Shown: positions 45,710 through 54,986 of the stretch, in pieces
Layout of the letters: the number at the start of each line of letters is the position of its first letter
Numbering within the stretch: the first letter of the stretch is position 1
Source: Halodesulfovibrio sp.
GTDB lineage: Bacteria > Desulfobacterota > Desulfovibrionia > Desulfovibrionales > Desulfovibrionaceae
Length of the DNA stretch: 64,000 nucleotides
Direction: 5' to 3'
Assembly (NCBI RefSeq): GCF_015482765.1
Contig: NZ_JADMLB010000076.1
Span: forward strand, 1 to 64,000
Notes under the pieces: generated by a model
Told to the model about the DNA's origin: nothing
Databases searched by the model: none
The model's input: the letters and a program-made list of their open reading frames with translations, nothing else
Made by a program: the position numbers and the translations under genes

Positions 45710-47678
45710 TTGGGTTAATCCTCCCCAGCCGTTTCATACGGCCATTAAAGGCTTTAGGCTGCCCCTGCACAACAGGCGCTTCCACTTTCGGGGTTACTAC
45801 GTTCCAGTACGGCTGATCCAGTGTAACCAGTGCAGGCATCCAGTCTGCGTGGGCGCAGGCCGCTGCGTACACTTCGCAGTCCAGCAGGTGGTTGTTGGCG
45901 CTTTTAGCGCGCCATGCAACAGTTCCGTTTTCTTTTTCCACCCGCTCCTCCGCTGTCATCTGGGTAAAATACCGCTCGTCCGTATCCTTGTGTAGCCACA
46001 TGGGCTGCCGTGCATCTTCACCAATCCGTGCGGAAAAAATAGTGTCCTTCAGGTCGTTGGTGTCCAAGGTGTACAAGCCAATCTTGTCCTGCCCTGCTGC
46101 CGCATCCAGCGGGTTAAGCTGCATGCGCGATGCGCGAACTGTCAGCTGCTGCGTTCTGGAAGCACCCTTGATGCCGGTAACAACGTTGTCAGGAAAACCA
46201 CGACTCGGAAGCGTCACAAGCCAGTTTTTCACCTCGTCCGTCTTTGACCAGCCCTCAATTTCGGTTTCACCGCCACCGATGTCGATGCCCGCGCGCCAGA
46301 TCGGATAACGCACATTTGTCCGGCTCACATGCGGGAAGGTAGTGTTGAACAGCAGCTCTTCCACGTCCTGCCATGAATCAAGCCAACCGTACTGAATGAG
46401 GAATGATTCACGGGTTCGCATCCAGCCGCGCACGGTAAACCAAAAGCCCGCCATCTGCATATCAATGCCGCAAGTTAAGGCAAGCACGCCTTCCGGCACC
46501 ACCATCGCCTCGCAGTCTGGGCGCACCATCTTGCGCAGCACATCCGCGTCCGTCTGCACTGCCTGCACCTTGTACGGCATGGCTTTGTGGTCGTTGTCAT
46601 ACTTACGCAGCAGCTTAGGGTCGCCGCTGTTGTACGCCTTGAACCAGTCAGACATCACCTTGGAGAGTTTCACAAAAGGAGAAACCCAGCTCGGGAAGTG
46701 GTAGCCCACTTTTGTGGGGCGCTCTATTTCGCGTTCCGCATGCATGTCACCGCCGCGCACAGCCAAATCACGCATGTGGTCGTTCCACAGCGCACCGCAT
46801 TTCTCGCAGCGATAACGGGCTAAATCCTGCACCAGAATACGCTGCGGGTCGCTTATGGTTTCCATTCTGCCATCGCAGTGCGGGCAGGTTTCAGCATCAG
46901 GAAAGCCCTGCCAACCGCAGCTTTTACACAGGCGCGGCACAACAATGTTCTTGTCGGTCATTACCTGCCTATGTCCGCAAAGCTCAATCGGACAACGCGC
47001 CCGCACTTGGTAAATCACCTGTGCGTCATGCTTCAGCCCGCGCCATATGGAAGAATTCTTTTCGCTTCCGCGCGGCTTGGAATAACGCATGGTCTTTGCT
47101 TCATCCCCATAGGAGATCTGGCGTTCCATCATGGTCTGCACTGCATACGGTGCGTAGGCGTCCTCTTCATCCAAGCCAAGATCACGCATAGTCACGGAAG
47201 ACATGGAAGCTTCAGAGTGTGAATACATGCCGTAAATGGTGGAGCCTTTAAATCGAACCTGCCCCTTGTTCACGGTTTCCCCGTCGGAAAGCATTCTGCG
47301 CAGCTCACTGGAAGCCAGAATATGGCGCGCTATCTTCTCGTCCATTACGCGTTTCAGGTTTTCCCTGTCCGGCATACCAAGCCCTGCAGGAGCAGGAGAA
47401 CGGTATTGGTTTGCAAGCAGGCAGTCATAGGCAATGGAAGTTTTAGCAACCTGCGAAGTACCGCAAATGATGATCTCGCGTACTTCCGGTCTGTCCCACA
47501 TGTCCATGATGTGCTTTGCCCAGGGAATGATGTCGTGCCGAAAGTTCTGCCCCTTAAACGGGCCGGTAACGAGGAAGAAGTGCCTGCGGGAAAAGTCATA
47601 CGTAGAAAGCCATTCCCGAACCACAAGCACCTGCTTTTCTCCTTCACGCAGTTCAAAAGGCGGTGGTAAATACGTCAT
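45699..47678 (-). CDS. terminase large subunit, GpA family
   Basis: A 659-residue packaging motor. Walker A-like CGTSQVAKTS (about residues 73-82), acidic DLGLDEEDAYA, and a nuclease part with GIDMQMAGFW and AGIDIGGGETE match lambda GpA-type terminases. A zinc-binding insert is visible (CKSCGW, CPHCDG, CEKCGALW). It translocates DNA and cuts it into the prohead. Start overlaps the small-subunit stop by one base. Confidence 0.9.
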   Translation of the reverse strand: MTYLPPPFELREGEKQVLVVREWLSTYDFSRRHFFLVTGPFKGQNFRHDIIPWAKHIMDMWDRPEVREIIICGTSQVAKTSIAYDCLLANQYRSPAPAGLGMPDRENLKRVMDEKIARHILASSELRRMLSDGETVNKGQVRFKGSTIYGMYSHSEASMSSVTMRDLGLDEEDAYAPYAVQTMMERQISYGDEAKTMRYSKPRGSEKNSSIWRGLKHDAQVIYQVRARCPIELCGHRQVMTDKNIVVPRLCKSCGWQGFPDAETCPHCDGRMETISDPQRILVQDLARYRCEKCGALWNDHMRDLAVRGGDMHAEREIERPTKVGYHFPSWVSPFVKLSKVMSDWFKAYNSGDPKLLRKYDNDHKAMPYKVQAVQTDADVLRKMVRPDCEAMVVPEGVLALTCGIDMQMAGFWFTVRGWMRTRESFLIQYGWLDSWQDVEELLFNTTFPHVSRTNVRYPIWRAGIDIGGGETEIEGWSKTDEVKNWLVTLPSRGFPDNVVTGIKGASRTQQLTVRASRMQLNPLDAAAGQDKIGLYTLDTNDLKDTIFSARIGEDARQPMWLHKDTDERYFTQMTAEERVEKENGTVAWRAKSANNHLLDCEVYAAACAHADWMPALVTLDQPYWNVVTPKVEAPVVQGQPKAFNGRMKRLGRINPNAR

Positions 47679-48448
47679 CAGGCTGCCTCCTTCGGTAATA
47701 CCCAGTAACGGGCTAAAATGGCTTCCACAGCTTCCGGCTCAATGTCAGCACCCAGCAGCTCAAGCACGTCTTCCGCTGCTTCACGGCTGGCATCTTCACG
47801 GTTCAGTTCAAACTCTTCCCATGCCTCGCGCATTTCTTCCGTAAACCACTGCCCGCTGCCGAACTTGTTCAAGGCTTCTGTCAGCCCCTTGCGGAACAGA
47901 TCCACAAGCTCAGCCTTGCGGGAAAATATGTGCTGGCTCAGTGCATCCGCACGCACTTTCTCGCCGTGCACTAGTTCCGCCACACGCTCCGCCTGTTCCA
48001 GATCTCCGCCCAGCATGGCAAGAATGGTGTCCGCTTCCGCCACAAGCCATGAGCTTAAAAACAGCTTCATAGACATCCACCTGTCCGCAAGCTCACGCTC
48101 AACCGTCACGGTCTGGGTATACAGGCCGCGCTCACGCATAAAAGCAAAATGCTCGCGACGCTCTTTCATTTCCAAGCCGCTAATCTGGCGCTTCAGCTTT
48201 TGCTCATGCAGTCCAGGCGTTACTTTTTCCTCTGCCGGCTGTTCAGGTTCCGGTGTCGGGTCCACTTTTTTGGCAAGGTGAACGCGAGCAAACTGGTCAA
48301 CCGTACGCTGGGCAAACCCGCCCTTTCTACGTTCCACCAGTTTCCTGTCGTCAATGGCTTTGCGCAGAGTGTTGTAGGCAATCTTCCAGCCCTTGCTTTG
48401 CAAATACGTGTGAACCTGATTCACGTTTTCAAAAAATTCGCCTGCCAT
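47678..48448 (-). CDS. terminase small subunit-like DNA-binding protein
   Basis: A 256-residue protein just upstream of the large subunit. The N-terminal part is an HTH-like domain (QVHTYLQSKGWKIAYNTLRK) followed by long acidic helices (AELVDLFRKGLTEALNKFGS). It is in the place and of the kind of terminase small subunits that recognise the packaging site. It ends abutting the large subunit and begins one base after the primase stop. Confidence 0.7.
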   Translation of the reverse strand: MAGEFFENVNQVHTYLQSKGWKIAYNTLRKAIDDRKLVERRKGGFAQRTVDQFARVHLAKKVDPTPEPEQPAEEKVTPGLHEQKLKRQISGLEMKERREHFAFMRERGLYTQTVTVERELADRWMSMKLFLSSWLVAEADTILAMLGGDLEQAERVAELVHGEKVRADALSQHIFSRKAELVDLFRKGLTEALNKFGSGQWFTEEMREAWEEFELNREDASREAAEDVLELLGADIEPEAVEAILARYWVLPKEAA

Positions 48449-48449
48449 C

Positions 48450-49661
48450 TTACGCTGCCTCCTTGCCGCTCGGCTGTGTTGCCGCCGCTTCCCGCAATTT
48501 TCTATCTCTCTCGCCCTCTACCTTCCGCAAAACTTCCTCAGGCAATCCTGCACAAAACCAGTCCCACACGTTCATTCCGCTGCGGGGCAGATCCCCTGCA
48601 TCCTTGCCTGCCGCTTTAGGTACAGGCCACCGAACCGTGTGCGGGTATTCCACCTGCCATGCAAACTGCCCGTGTGCATCCGCGTTAAACTTCCAGCTGT
48701 TTTTCTCGCCCGCTGTGTCCGCGTCCATGGCGTTAATAATCAGCTCAGCTTCAAGCAGCAGTTTATGCGCCCCGTCGTCCGGTCTGTTGGAAGCGCCGCC
48801 AATGGCCATCACGCTTACGCCAAAGTGACCAAGCTCCTGCCATATCAAAATCGCATCACGTACCGTCTCAACAATCACCCATATCTTGGAATCCTGCTTG
48901 CCGAAAACGTAGTACTGGGAACTCCCTCCGGTAATCTGCAAATAGCTTGGCAAGCCATCAACGCCTGCGTTCTCGCAGCGTATGTGCATGCGCGCTATGC
49001 GGTACTGGCTGCCGTCAAACCTGTAGCCGCAAAAAACAAACCCTTTCGGCAGCCGTATGCACCGCTCGTTGCCCTTGGCATTCCGCTGCATGGGCAAACC
49101 CCAGTGTGTCACCTTGCGGTAGGCAACCTCTCCACGCTCACCTGCTGCGGAAAACCAGCCAATCTTGGCAGCCTTGGCAACCGCAGGCGTAATACCCCAG
49201 TCTTTTAGACGGGCAAGCTGCTCTTCGTTACGCTGCAACGCGTCCACGCATTCGTTCACAAACTCCAGCGCTTTCGTACTCCATCGCTCCGGCGGCATAT
49301 CGTAGGCTCTTGGCTTCCACTTCGGCTGCTCAGCTGCAACAAACGCTTTGCGCTCTCTGGGCTTAAAGTGCACAGAATCGTCAAGGTACGTGGAAACAAA
49401 CTCAAGATATCCTTGCCCGTCGTCATACGCCCGACCGTTCACCGCATTGAAAATGCCCACCAAATCGGTCCATTCACCGCAGCTGTGGCACCTGCCAATG
49501 TCTTTCGAGGGGTAGTAAAAAAAAGCTCCTCCAGGGGTTCCCTCCTTGTGAAACGGACAATTCGCAGGAATCCTTTCGCCATGAAGCGGCTTATCGTCGA
49601 CAAGTATGCTTCTCGCAATCCGTTCTCTGTCCGCAAATTGAAGCTGCATAGCAACGCCCAT
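48450..49661 (-). CDS. phage DNA primase (CHC2 zinc finger and Toprim)
   Basis: A 403-residue protein. The zinc finger has CPFHKEG and RCHSCG; the Toprim region has VIVETVRDAILI and IINAMDADTAG (acidic metal-binding residues). It makes RNA primers for phage replication. Partner helicase is encoded upstream at 50003, but separately, across a 340-base AT-rich gap with repeats. The C-terminus is extended. Confidence 0.85.
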   Translation of the reverse strand: MGVAMQLQFADRERIARSILVDDKPLHGERIPANCPFHKEGTPGGAFFYYPSKDIGRCHSCGEWTDLVGIFNAVNGRAYDDGQGYLEFVSTYLDDSVHFKPRERKAFVAAEQPKWKPRAYDMPPERWSTKALEFVNECVDALQRNEEQLARLKDWGITPAVAKAAKIGWFSAAGERGEVAYRKVTHWGLPMQRNAKGNERCIRLPKGFVFCGYRFDGSQYRIARMHIRCENAGVDGLPSYLQITGGSSQYYVFGKQDSKIWVIVETVRDAILIWQELGHFGVSVMAIGGASNRPDDGAHKLLLEAELIINAMDADTAGEKNSWKFNADAHGQFAWQVEYPHTVRWPVPKAAGKDAGDLPRSGMNVWDWFCAGLPEEVLRKVEGERDRKLREAAATQPSGKEAA

Positions 49662-50002
49662 ATTAAACTCCTTTCAATCTCACTCGGCGGTCTTTTCATC
49701 GAACTAGAGGCAACTCTATTTCTCTAAATAAACTCTATCTGCGCAAACCCTGATTTTCAGAAGACTTTTCGCCAAAAATAGAAAAAAAGAGTTTTTTGGA
49801 GCCACCAAGAGAAATTTTAAAAAAAACGATTCTTATTATTTTTCTTCTTTTCCCCCTTTTTTTTATTTCTCTCTTTTCCTTCTTTCTTTTTCTATAACTC
49901 TAGATAAAGAAAAGAAAAGAAATAAAAAAAGGGGTTTAGAAGATAGATTTGCTCACAGAGTTGATCTAGAGTTTTATGCAACTCTAGAGTTTTTTTGGAG
50001 CA
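49662..50002. other. AT-rich, strand-biased region with AACTCTA repeats
   Basis: No gene. AACTCTA occurs at 49712, 49731, 49896 and 49980, and inverted at 49967-49973; TCTAGAGTT...AACTCTAGA forms a hairpin (49965-49988) followed by T7 on the plus strand. A pyrimidine-rich block (about 49840-49890) and a purine-rich block (49905-49935) form an imperfect inverted repeat. Between primase and helicase and upstream of terminase genes, it may be the replication origin or packaging site. Confidence 0.55.
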
Positions 50003-51718
50003 TCACTGCTTCTCATTTTGGAATTCAGGACGTAAACTCACACCATAAAAGAACGCATAATTAGTTGTTTTCTTTGTAATTCCATCACGTCGAACAAGGT
50101 CAGAAACAAAACTGCTAAAGACTGGAATCGCTTTTTCCGGTTTGTCCTTTTCTTGCACACAAAACGCCTTAAAAGCGCTAAAAAGTGGCTTAACTTGGTT
50201 TTTTTGATTTTCTCCTAAAATGCACCTCATTTTAAGAAATTCACCAATAACATCAGCGTCTTCAATGTATTCTTTGGTGTATTCCTGCACTTCTGCGGGA
50301 GGCGTCAAATCCATTCCATTTAGGTACATTCTTGCGCCATTTACGACATAAGAGAGAATCGCCGGACCAGCGTTTTTTAGTTTATTTTCAATGACATTCA
50401 TGGGTTTTCCCATGTAAATGTGTTTTTCCTCATTGACCATTTTTGCGTCATTCACAAAACGCGCTGTGAACGGAATTATGCGTAAACGATCCATAAAAGC
50501 ATGGTCACCGCCATGTGCTCGCGGAATGTAGTTTGTGTGCAAAAACAGCTTGCAAGGCATGCGAATTTCAGTGGGCGCTTCGTACAATCCGCGCACAACA
50601 GTCGTGTCTGCTCCCGTCACAAGTTTAATCCTGTCCATGCTGAATTTACTCCCTTTCTTCGCCTCACTGGCTACAGCCATGCGTTTATCTCGCATAGCAA
50701 TCCAAAACGGATCCTCGTTATTCTGCATCTTTCCTTCCAGCAACAATTCCGTGCGCAAAGTGGCTGCGTAATCCCCAAGCACGTCACAAATGGCATTGAA
50801 GAACATAGACTTGCCATTGTTCCCCAACGGGCCAAATGCCGCATAAAATTCCTTATGCGTAAGCAGCCCTGTTGCCGCATAACCAATCACCTTTCGTACG
50901 TAAGACATAAGCCCGTGCGACCCGCACAGCAGCTTGAAAACCATGTCAGAAAAGAACGGATCTCGGGCATGCAATCCCACATATGGATAGGGAGATCGCT
51001 GGCGGATAAACATCTTCGGATCTGGAGGATAGAGCTTGCCTGTTTCCAGATCCACATAGCCGTTCTGTGCTGCCAATAACGTCGGATACCTGTCCCATTC
51101 CTCTCCTGACATCGCCATGGATTCTTCTCCTACAACTGCTGTGCGCATTACCGATGTTCGGCGTGCGCTGCCGCGCAACGATTTCGCTCTGGATGTAAAA
51201 GCCTTATGCAGAGACTTTGCTTCAGTAAGCTTGCCTTCCTGTACGGTCTTGGGGTTCATCACCACCTTCCACTGCTTCTTGGCTGCGCTGTCATAATGTT
51301 CAGCAAGGTTCATTACCTCCCTGCCAAAATCACTCACAGCATCAGGCCGCCATACTCCGTCAAATCGCCACCATTCTCCGGCTTTTTTATCAAAGCAGAA
51401 CTTCCCCCTCTTTGCGTTCAAAAGCATCTCCAGATCGCCCAGCTCGTTCCTGTGCATGTAGTGTGAAAGCTGCTTTATGGAGTACGTTTTGGGCTTCTCT
51501 TCCTTCGGCGCTAAGCCCTGCCAAATGGCATACGAAGGCGGCGGTGTTTCCCTGTTCACATCAAGCTTGTCAGGAAACTTCCTACGCGCTTCATCCCACG
51601 CGGCCTGTTCTTCCTCCTTTACCTGCTGGGTAATCAGCACACGCAACTCATCGCGCGTCATTTCAGAAAGATGTTTCTCTTTGATATCTTCCAACGAAAT
51701 TTTCGGAGTCTTAGGCAT
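50003..51718 (-). CDS. phage replicative helicase, P4/D5 type SF3
   Basis: A 571-residue protein starting at the ATG at 51718 behind GGAGG. The N-terminal half is a D5_N-type domain; the SF3 helicase has Walker A GPLGNNGKSMFF, followed by DPFWIAMRDKRMAVASEAKK and a LFLHTNYIPRAH sensor. It unwinds DNA at the phage origin. A primase domain is encoded separately by the next gene, so together they equal P4 alpha-like activity. Confidence 0.85.
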   Translation of the reverse strand: MPKTPKISLEDIKEKHLSEMTRDELRVLITQQVKEEEQAAWDEARRKFPDKLDVNRETPPPSYAIWQGLAPKEEKPKTYSIKQLSHYMHRNELGDLEMLLNAKRGKFCFDKKAGEWWRFDGVWRPDAVSDFGREVMNLAEHYDSAAKKQWKVVMNPKTVQEGKLTEAKSLHKAFTSRAKSLRGSARRTSVMRTAVVGEESMAMSGEEWDRYPTLLAAQNGYVDLETGKLYPPDPKMFIRQRSPYPYVGLHARDPFFSDMVFKLLCGSHGLMSYVRKVIGYAATGLLTHKEFYAAFGPLGNNGKSMFFNAICDVLGDYAATLRTELLLEGKMQNNEDPFWIAMRDKRMAVASEAKKGSKFSMDRIKLVTGADTTVVRGLYEAPTEIRMPCKLFLHTNYIPRAHGGDHAFMDRLRIIPFTARFVNDAKMVNEEKHIYMGKPMNVIENKLKNAGPAILSYVVNGARMYLNGMDLTPPAEVQEYTKEYIEDADVIGEFLKMRCILGENQKNQVKPLFSAFKAFCVQEKDKPEKAIPVFSSFVSDLVRRDGITKKTTNYAFFYGVSLRPEFQNEKQ

Positions 51719-51770
51719 CACGTACCTCCACGGTAAGAATAAGAAAGAGAACCACATATTGCCTACGCAT

Positions 51771-51935
51771 GTGAATGCAGTATGGTTGAGCACGCCATCT
51801 CTTCAGTCCGACCAGCTGGAGGGGCTTCGTGCGTTGCCCTCTCTTCCGGACAACGTGCGAAACAACATTGAGAGCGCGGTTCAGCGCATACAAAATGCAT
51901 CTCGAATCGTATTGGGAATGGTTCACCATAAGTAG
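51771..51935 (+). CDS. possible 54-residue protein divergent from helicase
   Basis: A GTG-started frame (WLSTPSLQSDQLEGLRALPS ...) that reads as a plausible amphipathic helix (NNIESAVQRIQNASRIVL). It lacks a clear ribosome binding site. It may encode a small regulator divergent from the helicase operon, or be the trace of an older gene. Confidence 0.3.
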   Translation: MNAVWLSTPSLQSDQLEGLRALPSLPDNVRNNIESAVQRIQNASRIVLGMVHHK

Positions 51936-52590
51936 CTGCTGAACCTCAAAGCGAAGCGGCTCATCCGGAACATGGTGCTCCAAGTTCCCCAAGCGCAGAT
52001 CCGCGCTCTCTTCATAATGAAGCGTATAGATTGGGCACGACACAGCACTAGCTGAGTGAGTCATATAGATAGCCGCATTCGCAAAAACGCTATCCGGCCT
52101 CTTAGCCTGATGAATCAAATCACCAGATAAGCGGTTAGTCCCATGAGCCAAGCTGTTAGCCCTGCGAGCTGACCTCTTAGCCAAATGATTAAGTTGCCCT
52201 CTCGGCCAAACTTTCTCTGGACGCAGAATACGGTCATTTTGAATGGAAAAAACTGTCGAAACCCGCGCCAGAAGCACGTTTTTCAAATTTTCAGAAATTC
52301 CCCAACCACCACTCCGCAAACGCCACGCGCCTACGCTGACCCCTGTGAGATCAACCTCCCGAAAGAACCTACGCTCTCCTGCTGGCAAGATGGCCTCTGC
52401 TTGGTGATCCTTAGAGTTTTTGTCGTTTTCTTGAAAACAGGGGGAGGGGATAAAGATGGAAAACACGACCGGAGAGTCGAACGCTCCCATACGGTCGCGC
52501 ACGACATGAATGAAGGATGCCGCTAGCGCGGCGACAGGTGTATAGATGCTGCTGAATAATCGTTGGTGGATTACTCGCAGTGATAACTTG
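51936..52590. other. non-coding right end of prophage
   Basis: No supported gene. It holds four related 10-bp words (52098-52182), described separately, and probably the promoter of the leftward replication and late operon. The long minus-strand frame across it runs into the att core and tRNA and is not protein-like. Confidence 0.5.
52098..52182 (-). repeat. helically phased iterons upstream of the helicase gene
   Basis: Plus-strand words CCTCTTAGCC (52098), GCGGTTAGTC (52131), GCTGTTAGCC (52152) and CCTCTTAGCC (52173) are spaced 33, 21 and 21 bp, close to whole helical turns. On the minus strand this is three degenerate 21-bp repeats with core GGCTAA. Candidate origin or regulator sites. 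Confidence 0.5.
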
Positions 52591-52609
52591 GTGGGACAGG
52601 GGTGGGACA
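52591..52609 (+). repeat. two GTGGGACA repeats, probable integrase arm sites (right arm)
   Basis: GTGGGACA at 52591 and 52602, 11 bp apart, matching the three copies next to the integrase gene at the other prophage end. Confidence 0.6.
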
Positions 52610-52679
52610 AAACGAGAGTTGGACGCAAAAAAGGGTTCGCACCACACGCTAAAATGTGACGTAAACCCTTGTAATATCT

Positions 52680-52755
<76 letters not shown>

Positions 52756-52834
52756 TTATGTGCGGAAAGATTTTTATCGTAAGCAGATTTAGTGGTCAAG
52801 TAAAAGAACCTTACATTTGTATAGGATATCAAAC

Positions 52835-53392
52835 TTATTCTGTCTGTCCCCATACCTGACAACGCTTGCCTGTTGATGGAGTTGATAGATCAATATCAAT
52901 TTTTACAGACGAAAGATATTTCACACTCTCAGCAGTTAACAAAATGTTTTCAATAACAAAGCATCCATGCTTCTCGCAACGCATATCAAACTCTTGATGC
53001 TCGCTGCCATGACCGCCAATTCCACATGCATCTATCAGTACAAATGACGGTGTTGCGGCTAACAACGCATCCAATGCATCACTGGTTAAAAAAGTATTTT
53101 GCTGCCCATATTCATCAGTCCCATAACCACAACGGTCTAAGACACCAGTATATAATACTACGGCCTTTCCTTTTAGATCAAATTTTCCAAAGTCAGCGAC
53201 AGTGGGCATACCTTCTCTACATTCAAAAACTACTACATCAACTTTATATGAACTACATTGCGGTTGTGCGGTGTAGCAATCTAAGTGAGTCCCTATGTGC
53301 CCAAAGGCATTCACCGAGTCTGATTGCTTCTTTGCCCACAGATATGCAGGATGATTCTCTGAAATATCTATGTGCAAGGGATGATTCTTCAT
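52835..53392 (-). CDS. cyclase family protein (kynurenine formamidase-like)
   Basis: A 185-residue metal hydrolase of the cyclase family. The metal-binding motif FGHIGTHLDCY is present; the later IDACGIGGHGSEHQEFD carries the additional His and Glu ligands. Relatives are kynurenine formamidase and polyketide-type cyclases; the substrate cannot be told here. Slightly shorter than typical members (about 210). First chromosomal gene beyond the prophage. Confidence 0.8.
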   Translation of the reverse strand: MKNHPLHIDISENHPAYLWAKKQSDSVNAFGHIGTHLDCYTAQPQCSSYKVDVVVFECREGMPTVADFGKFDLKGKAVVLYTGVLDRCGYGTDEYGQQNTFLTSDALDALLAATPSFVLIDACGIGGHGSEHQEFDMRCEKHGCFVIENILLTAESVKYLSSVKIDIDLSTPSTGKRCQVWGQTE

Positions 53393-53586
53393 CTCTTACT
53401 CCTTACGAAATAAAAATCTATTCATGCGATTATAAAAGGTTGTGAATTGTGTGCAGAAGAGTTGTTATCTCCCTCTATGGCTTTGATCAAGCTTCGCAGA
53501 GTAAAAGTTCTACCCCCTATAAAATAGACCGAAGTAAACTGGGCATGCTATCCTTGCAGAACATTTATACTGAAAGGAGATTTTTC

Positions 53587-53937
53587 ATGGCTAACCAAGA
53601 TTATCCTGGCGTCTGCATGTCATGTTCTTCAGAAGAATGCCAAGTTGTAGCGCCCGATATTCAAGCTGTACGGGAACGCGTTAAACATGATCCGATTGCC
53701 GGATACACCAAGAACGTTGTAAACAACCTTACAACTGCAATGGGTGATAAATTTAAAGATGAGTATGAAGCATTCTTAGCCTTTGACATTGTTAAAGCAG
53801 CAATTGTCATGGGACTAAAAAATGGACAGAAAATTGATTTCAGCGGCTTCGGAGAATTCACGGTTACCAACGTGAACGGTGAAAAAACTGTTTCGTTCAA
53901 ACCAGCTCCAAGTCTTACAGCTGTTATTAAAGAATAA
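53587..53937 (+). CDS. HU/IHF-like DNA-binding protein with N-terminal Cys extension
   Basis: A 116-residue protein starting at the ATG at 53587 behind AAAGGAG. Residues about 60-116 follow the HU fold (IVKAAIVMGLKNGQKIDFSG, FGEFTV, SFKPAPSLTAVI). The N-terminal 20 residues contain three Cys (CMSCSSEECQV), unlike classical HU. Probably a nucleoid protein or local regulator. Ends at a GGCGGC/GCCGCC terminator. Confidence 0.65.
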   Translation: MANQDYPGVCMSCSSEECQVVAPDIQAVRERVKHDPIAGYTKNVVNNLTTAMGDKFKDEYEAFLAFDIVKAAIVMGLKNGQKIDFSGFGEFTVTNVNGEKTVSFKPAPSLTAVIKE

Positions 53938-53960
53938 ACACCCTGCTTGAGTCAGCATAT

Positions 53961-53993
53961 AAAAAGGCGGCACCACCCGGTAGCCGCCTTTTT
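53961..53993 (+). terminator. terminator after HU-like gene
   Basis: AAAAAGGCGGC / GCCGCCTTTTT stem around an 11-base loop. Confidence 0.85.
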
Positions 53994-54022
53994 GCAACAG
54001 ACTCATCTTCATATAGCTTCAT

Positions 54023-54053
54023 AAAAAAAGTCGAATATCCGACGATATTCGAC
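54023..54053 (-). terminator. terminator after gntR gene
   Basis: GTCGAATATC-GTCG-GATATTCGAC followed by T7 on the minus strand, right after the regulator gene stop. Confidence 0.85.
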
Positions 54054-54059
54054 CCTCTT

Positions 54060-54743
54060 TTACTCAAATCCAACTTCCTTTTCACATAAAGCAAGTGGAG
54101 TAATTTTGGACACGCGCTTTTCGTATGCAATCTTTGAATTGTAAATATGCCTACGGGCAAGGTCATTTAATACTCCAAGGTCTTTTTTCCTCAAAGCATC
54201 AATAAATTCAAAATGCTCTTCTCCTGATTGGATAATATTTTCTCGCTTATCCCATGCAGCAAAACGTGTAATGTAAAGCTTAATGTGCAAATCTGTAATG
54301 ATTTCGAGCAACGGAATATTATCTGCCCGTTTGTAGATAATATTATGAAACTCCGTATTCAGTCTGCTTAACTCTTCAATACTTGCGGTATCCACACTAT
54401 CAAGGAATTTCTGGGCTATTGTTTGCAACCCTTCAAAATCTTCCTCCCGCATATTGTTCAAAGCAAGGCTGTATGCAAAGCGCTCAAGATTAATACGGAT
54501 ATCAAAAACATCGCTTATCTCTTTCATAGAAAGACTGACAACGCGCGCGCCTTTGTATCGCTTAATTTCAAGAAGCCCTTTGCTCTCGAGTGTTTTGAAG
54601 GCATCACGAATTACGTGACGCTTAACGGAAAACCTATCTGCCATGTCTGTTTCACCAAGGCGCTCCCTTGGTAACAGCTGACCCGAAAGAATAAGATCTT
54701 CCAAGTGATCAGCTACACGCTGGCTAGGTGGACAGTCCTTCAT
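54060..54743 (-). CDS. GntR-family regulator, FCD/FadR-type
   Basis: A 227-residue protein. The winged-helix domain is residues 5-70 (SQRVADHLEDLILSGQLLPR, ETDMADRFSVKRHVIRDAFK, LESKGLLEIKRYKGARVVSL); the FCD helical domain follows (DIRINLERFAYSLALN, LNTEFHNIIYKRADN, EEHFEFIDALRKKDL), with metal- or acid-binding residues. It is divergent from the TRAP-TAXI operon and most likely responds to the transported acid. Palindromes at 54895-54921 are its probable operators. Confidence 0.85.
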   Translation of the reverse strand: MKDCPPSQRVADHLEDLILSGQLLPRERLGETDMADRFSVKRHVIRDAFKTLESKGLLEIKRYKGARVVSLSMKEISDVFDIRINLERFAYSLALNNMREEDFEGLQTIAQKFLDSVDTASIEELSRLNTEFHNIIYKRADNIPLLEIITDLHIKLYITRFAAWDKRENIIQSGEEHFEFIDALRKKDLGVLNDLARRHIYNSKIAYEKRVSKITPLALCEKEVGFE

Positions 54744-54894
54744 ACCAAATTCCTACCATTACTATCTTTTAGAAAAACCACCATAAAAAAGGCGGTCTGG
54801 ATAATACCCAACTTTCCACAAAAGGGAAGACGCTGAGTAAAATATCTAGCATCCTATGTCCAGCTATCGTACAATTGATGTCTAACAATTCATA

Positions 54895-54921
54895 CAACAA
54901 AATTGTTGACAATCTTGTCAA
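54895..54921. promoter_or_regulatory. palindromic operator(s) and promoter between GntR and TRAP genes
   Basis: CAACAAAATTGTTG (54895-54908) and TTGACAATCTTGTCAA (54906-54921) are adjacent palindromes of GntR operator type. TTGACA (54906-54911) also serves as a -35. Repression by the GntR protein is expected. Confidence 0.65.
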
Positions 54922-54986
54922 GCCCTGACATTCAACTTTCAACAATCTGTTCTTTCTACATTTTACTACTAACAAGGAGTGTGACT

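Noticed and set aside
52098-52182. CRISPR-like array
   Set aside because: The repeat unit is only about 10 bp with 21-bp period and no unique spacers or cas genes; better seen as iterons.
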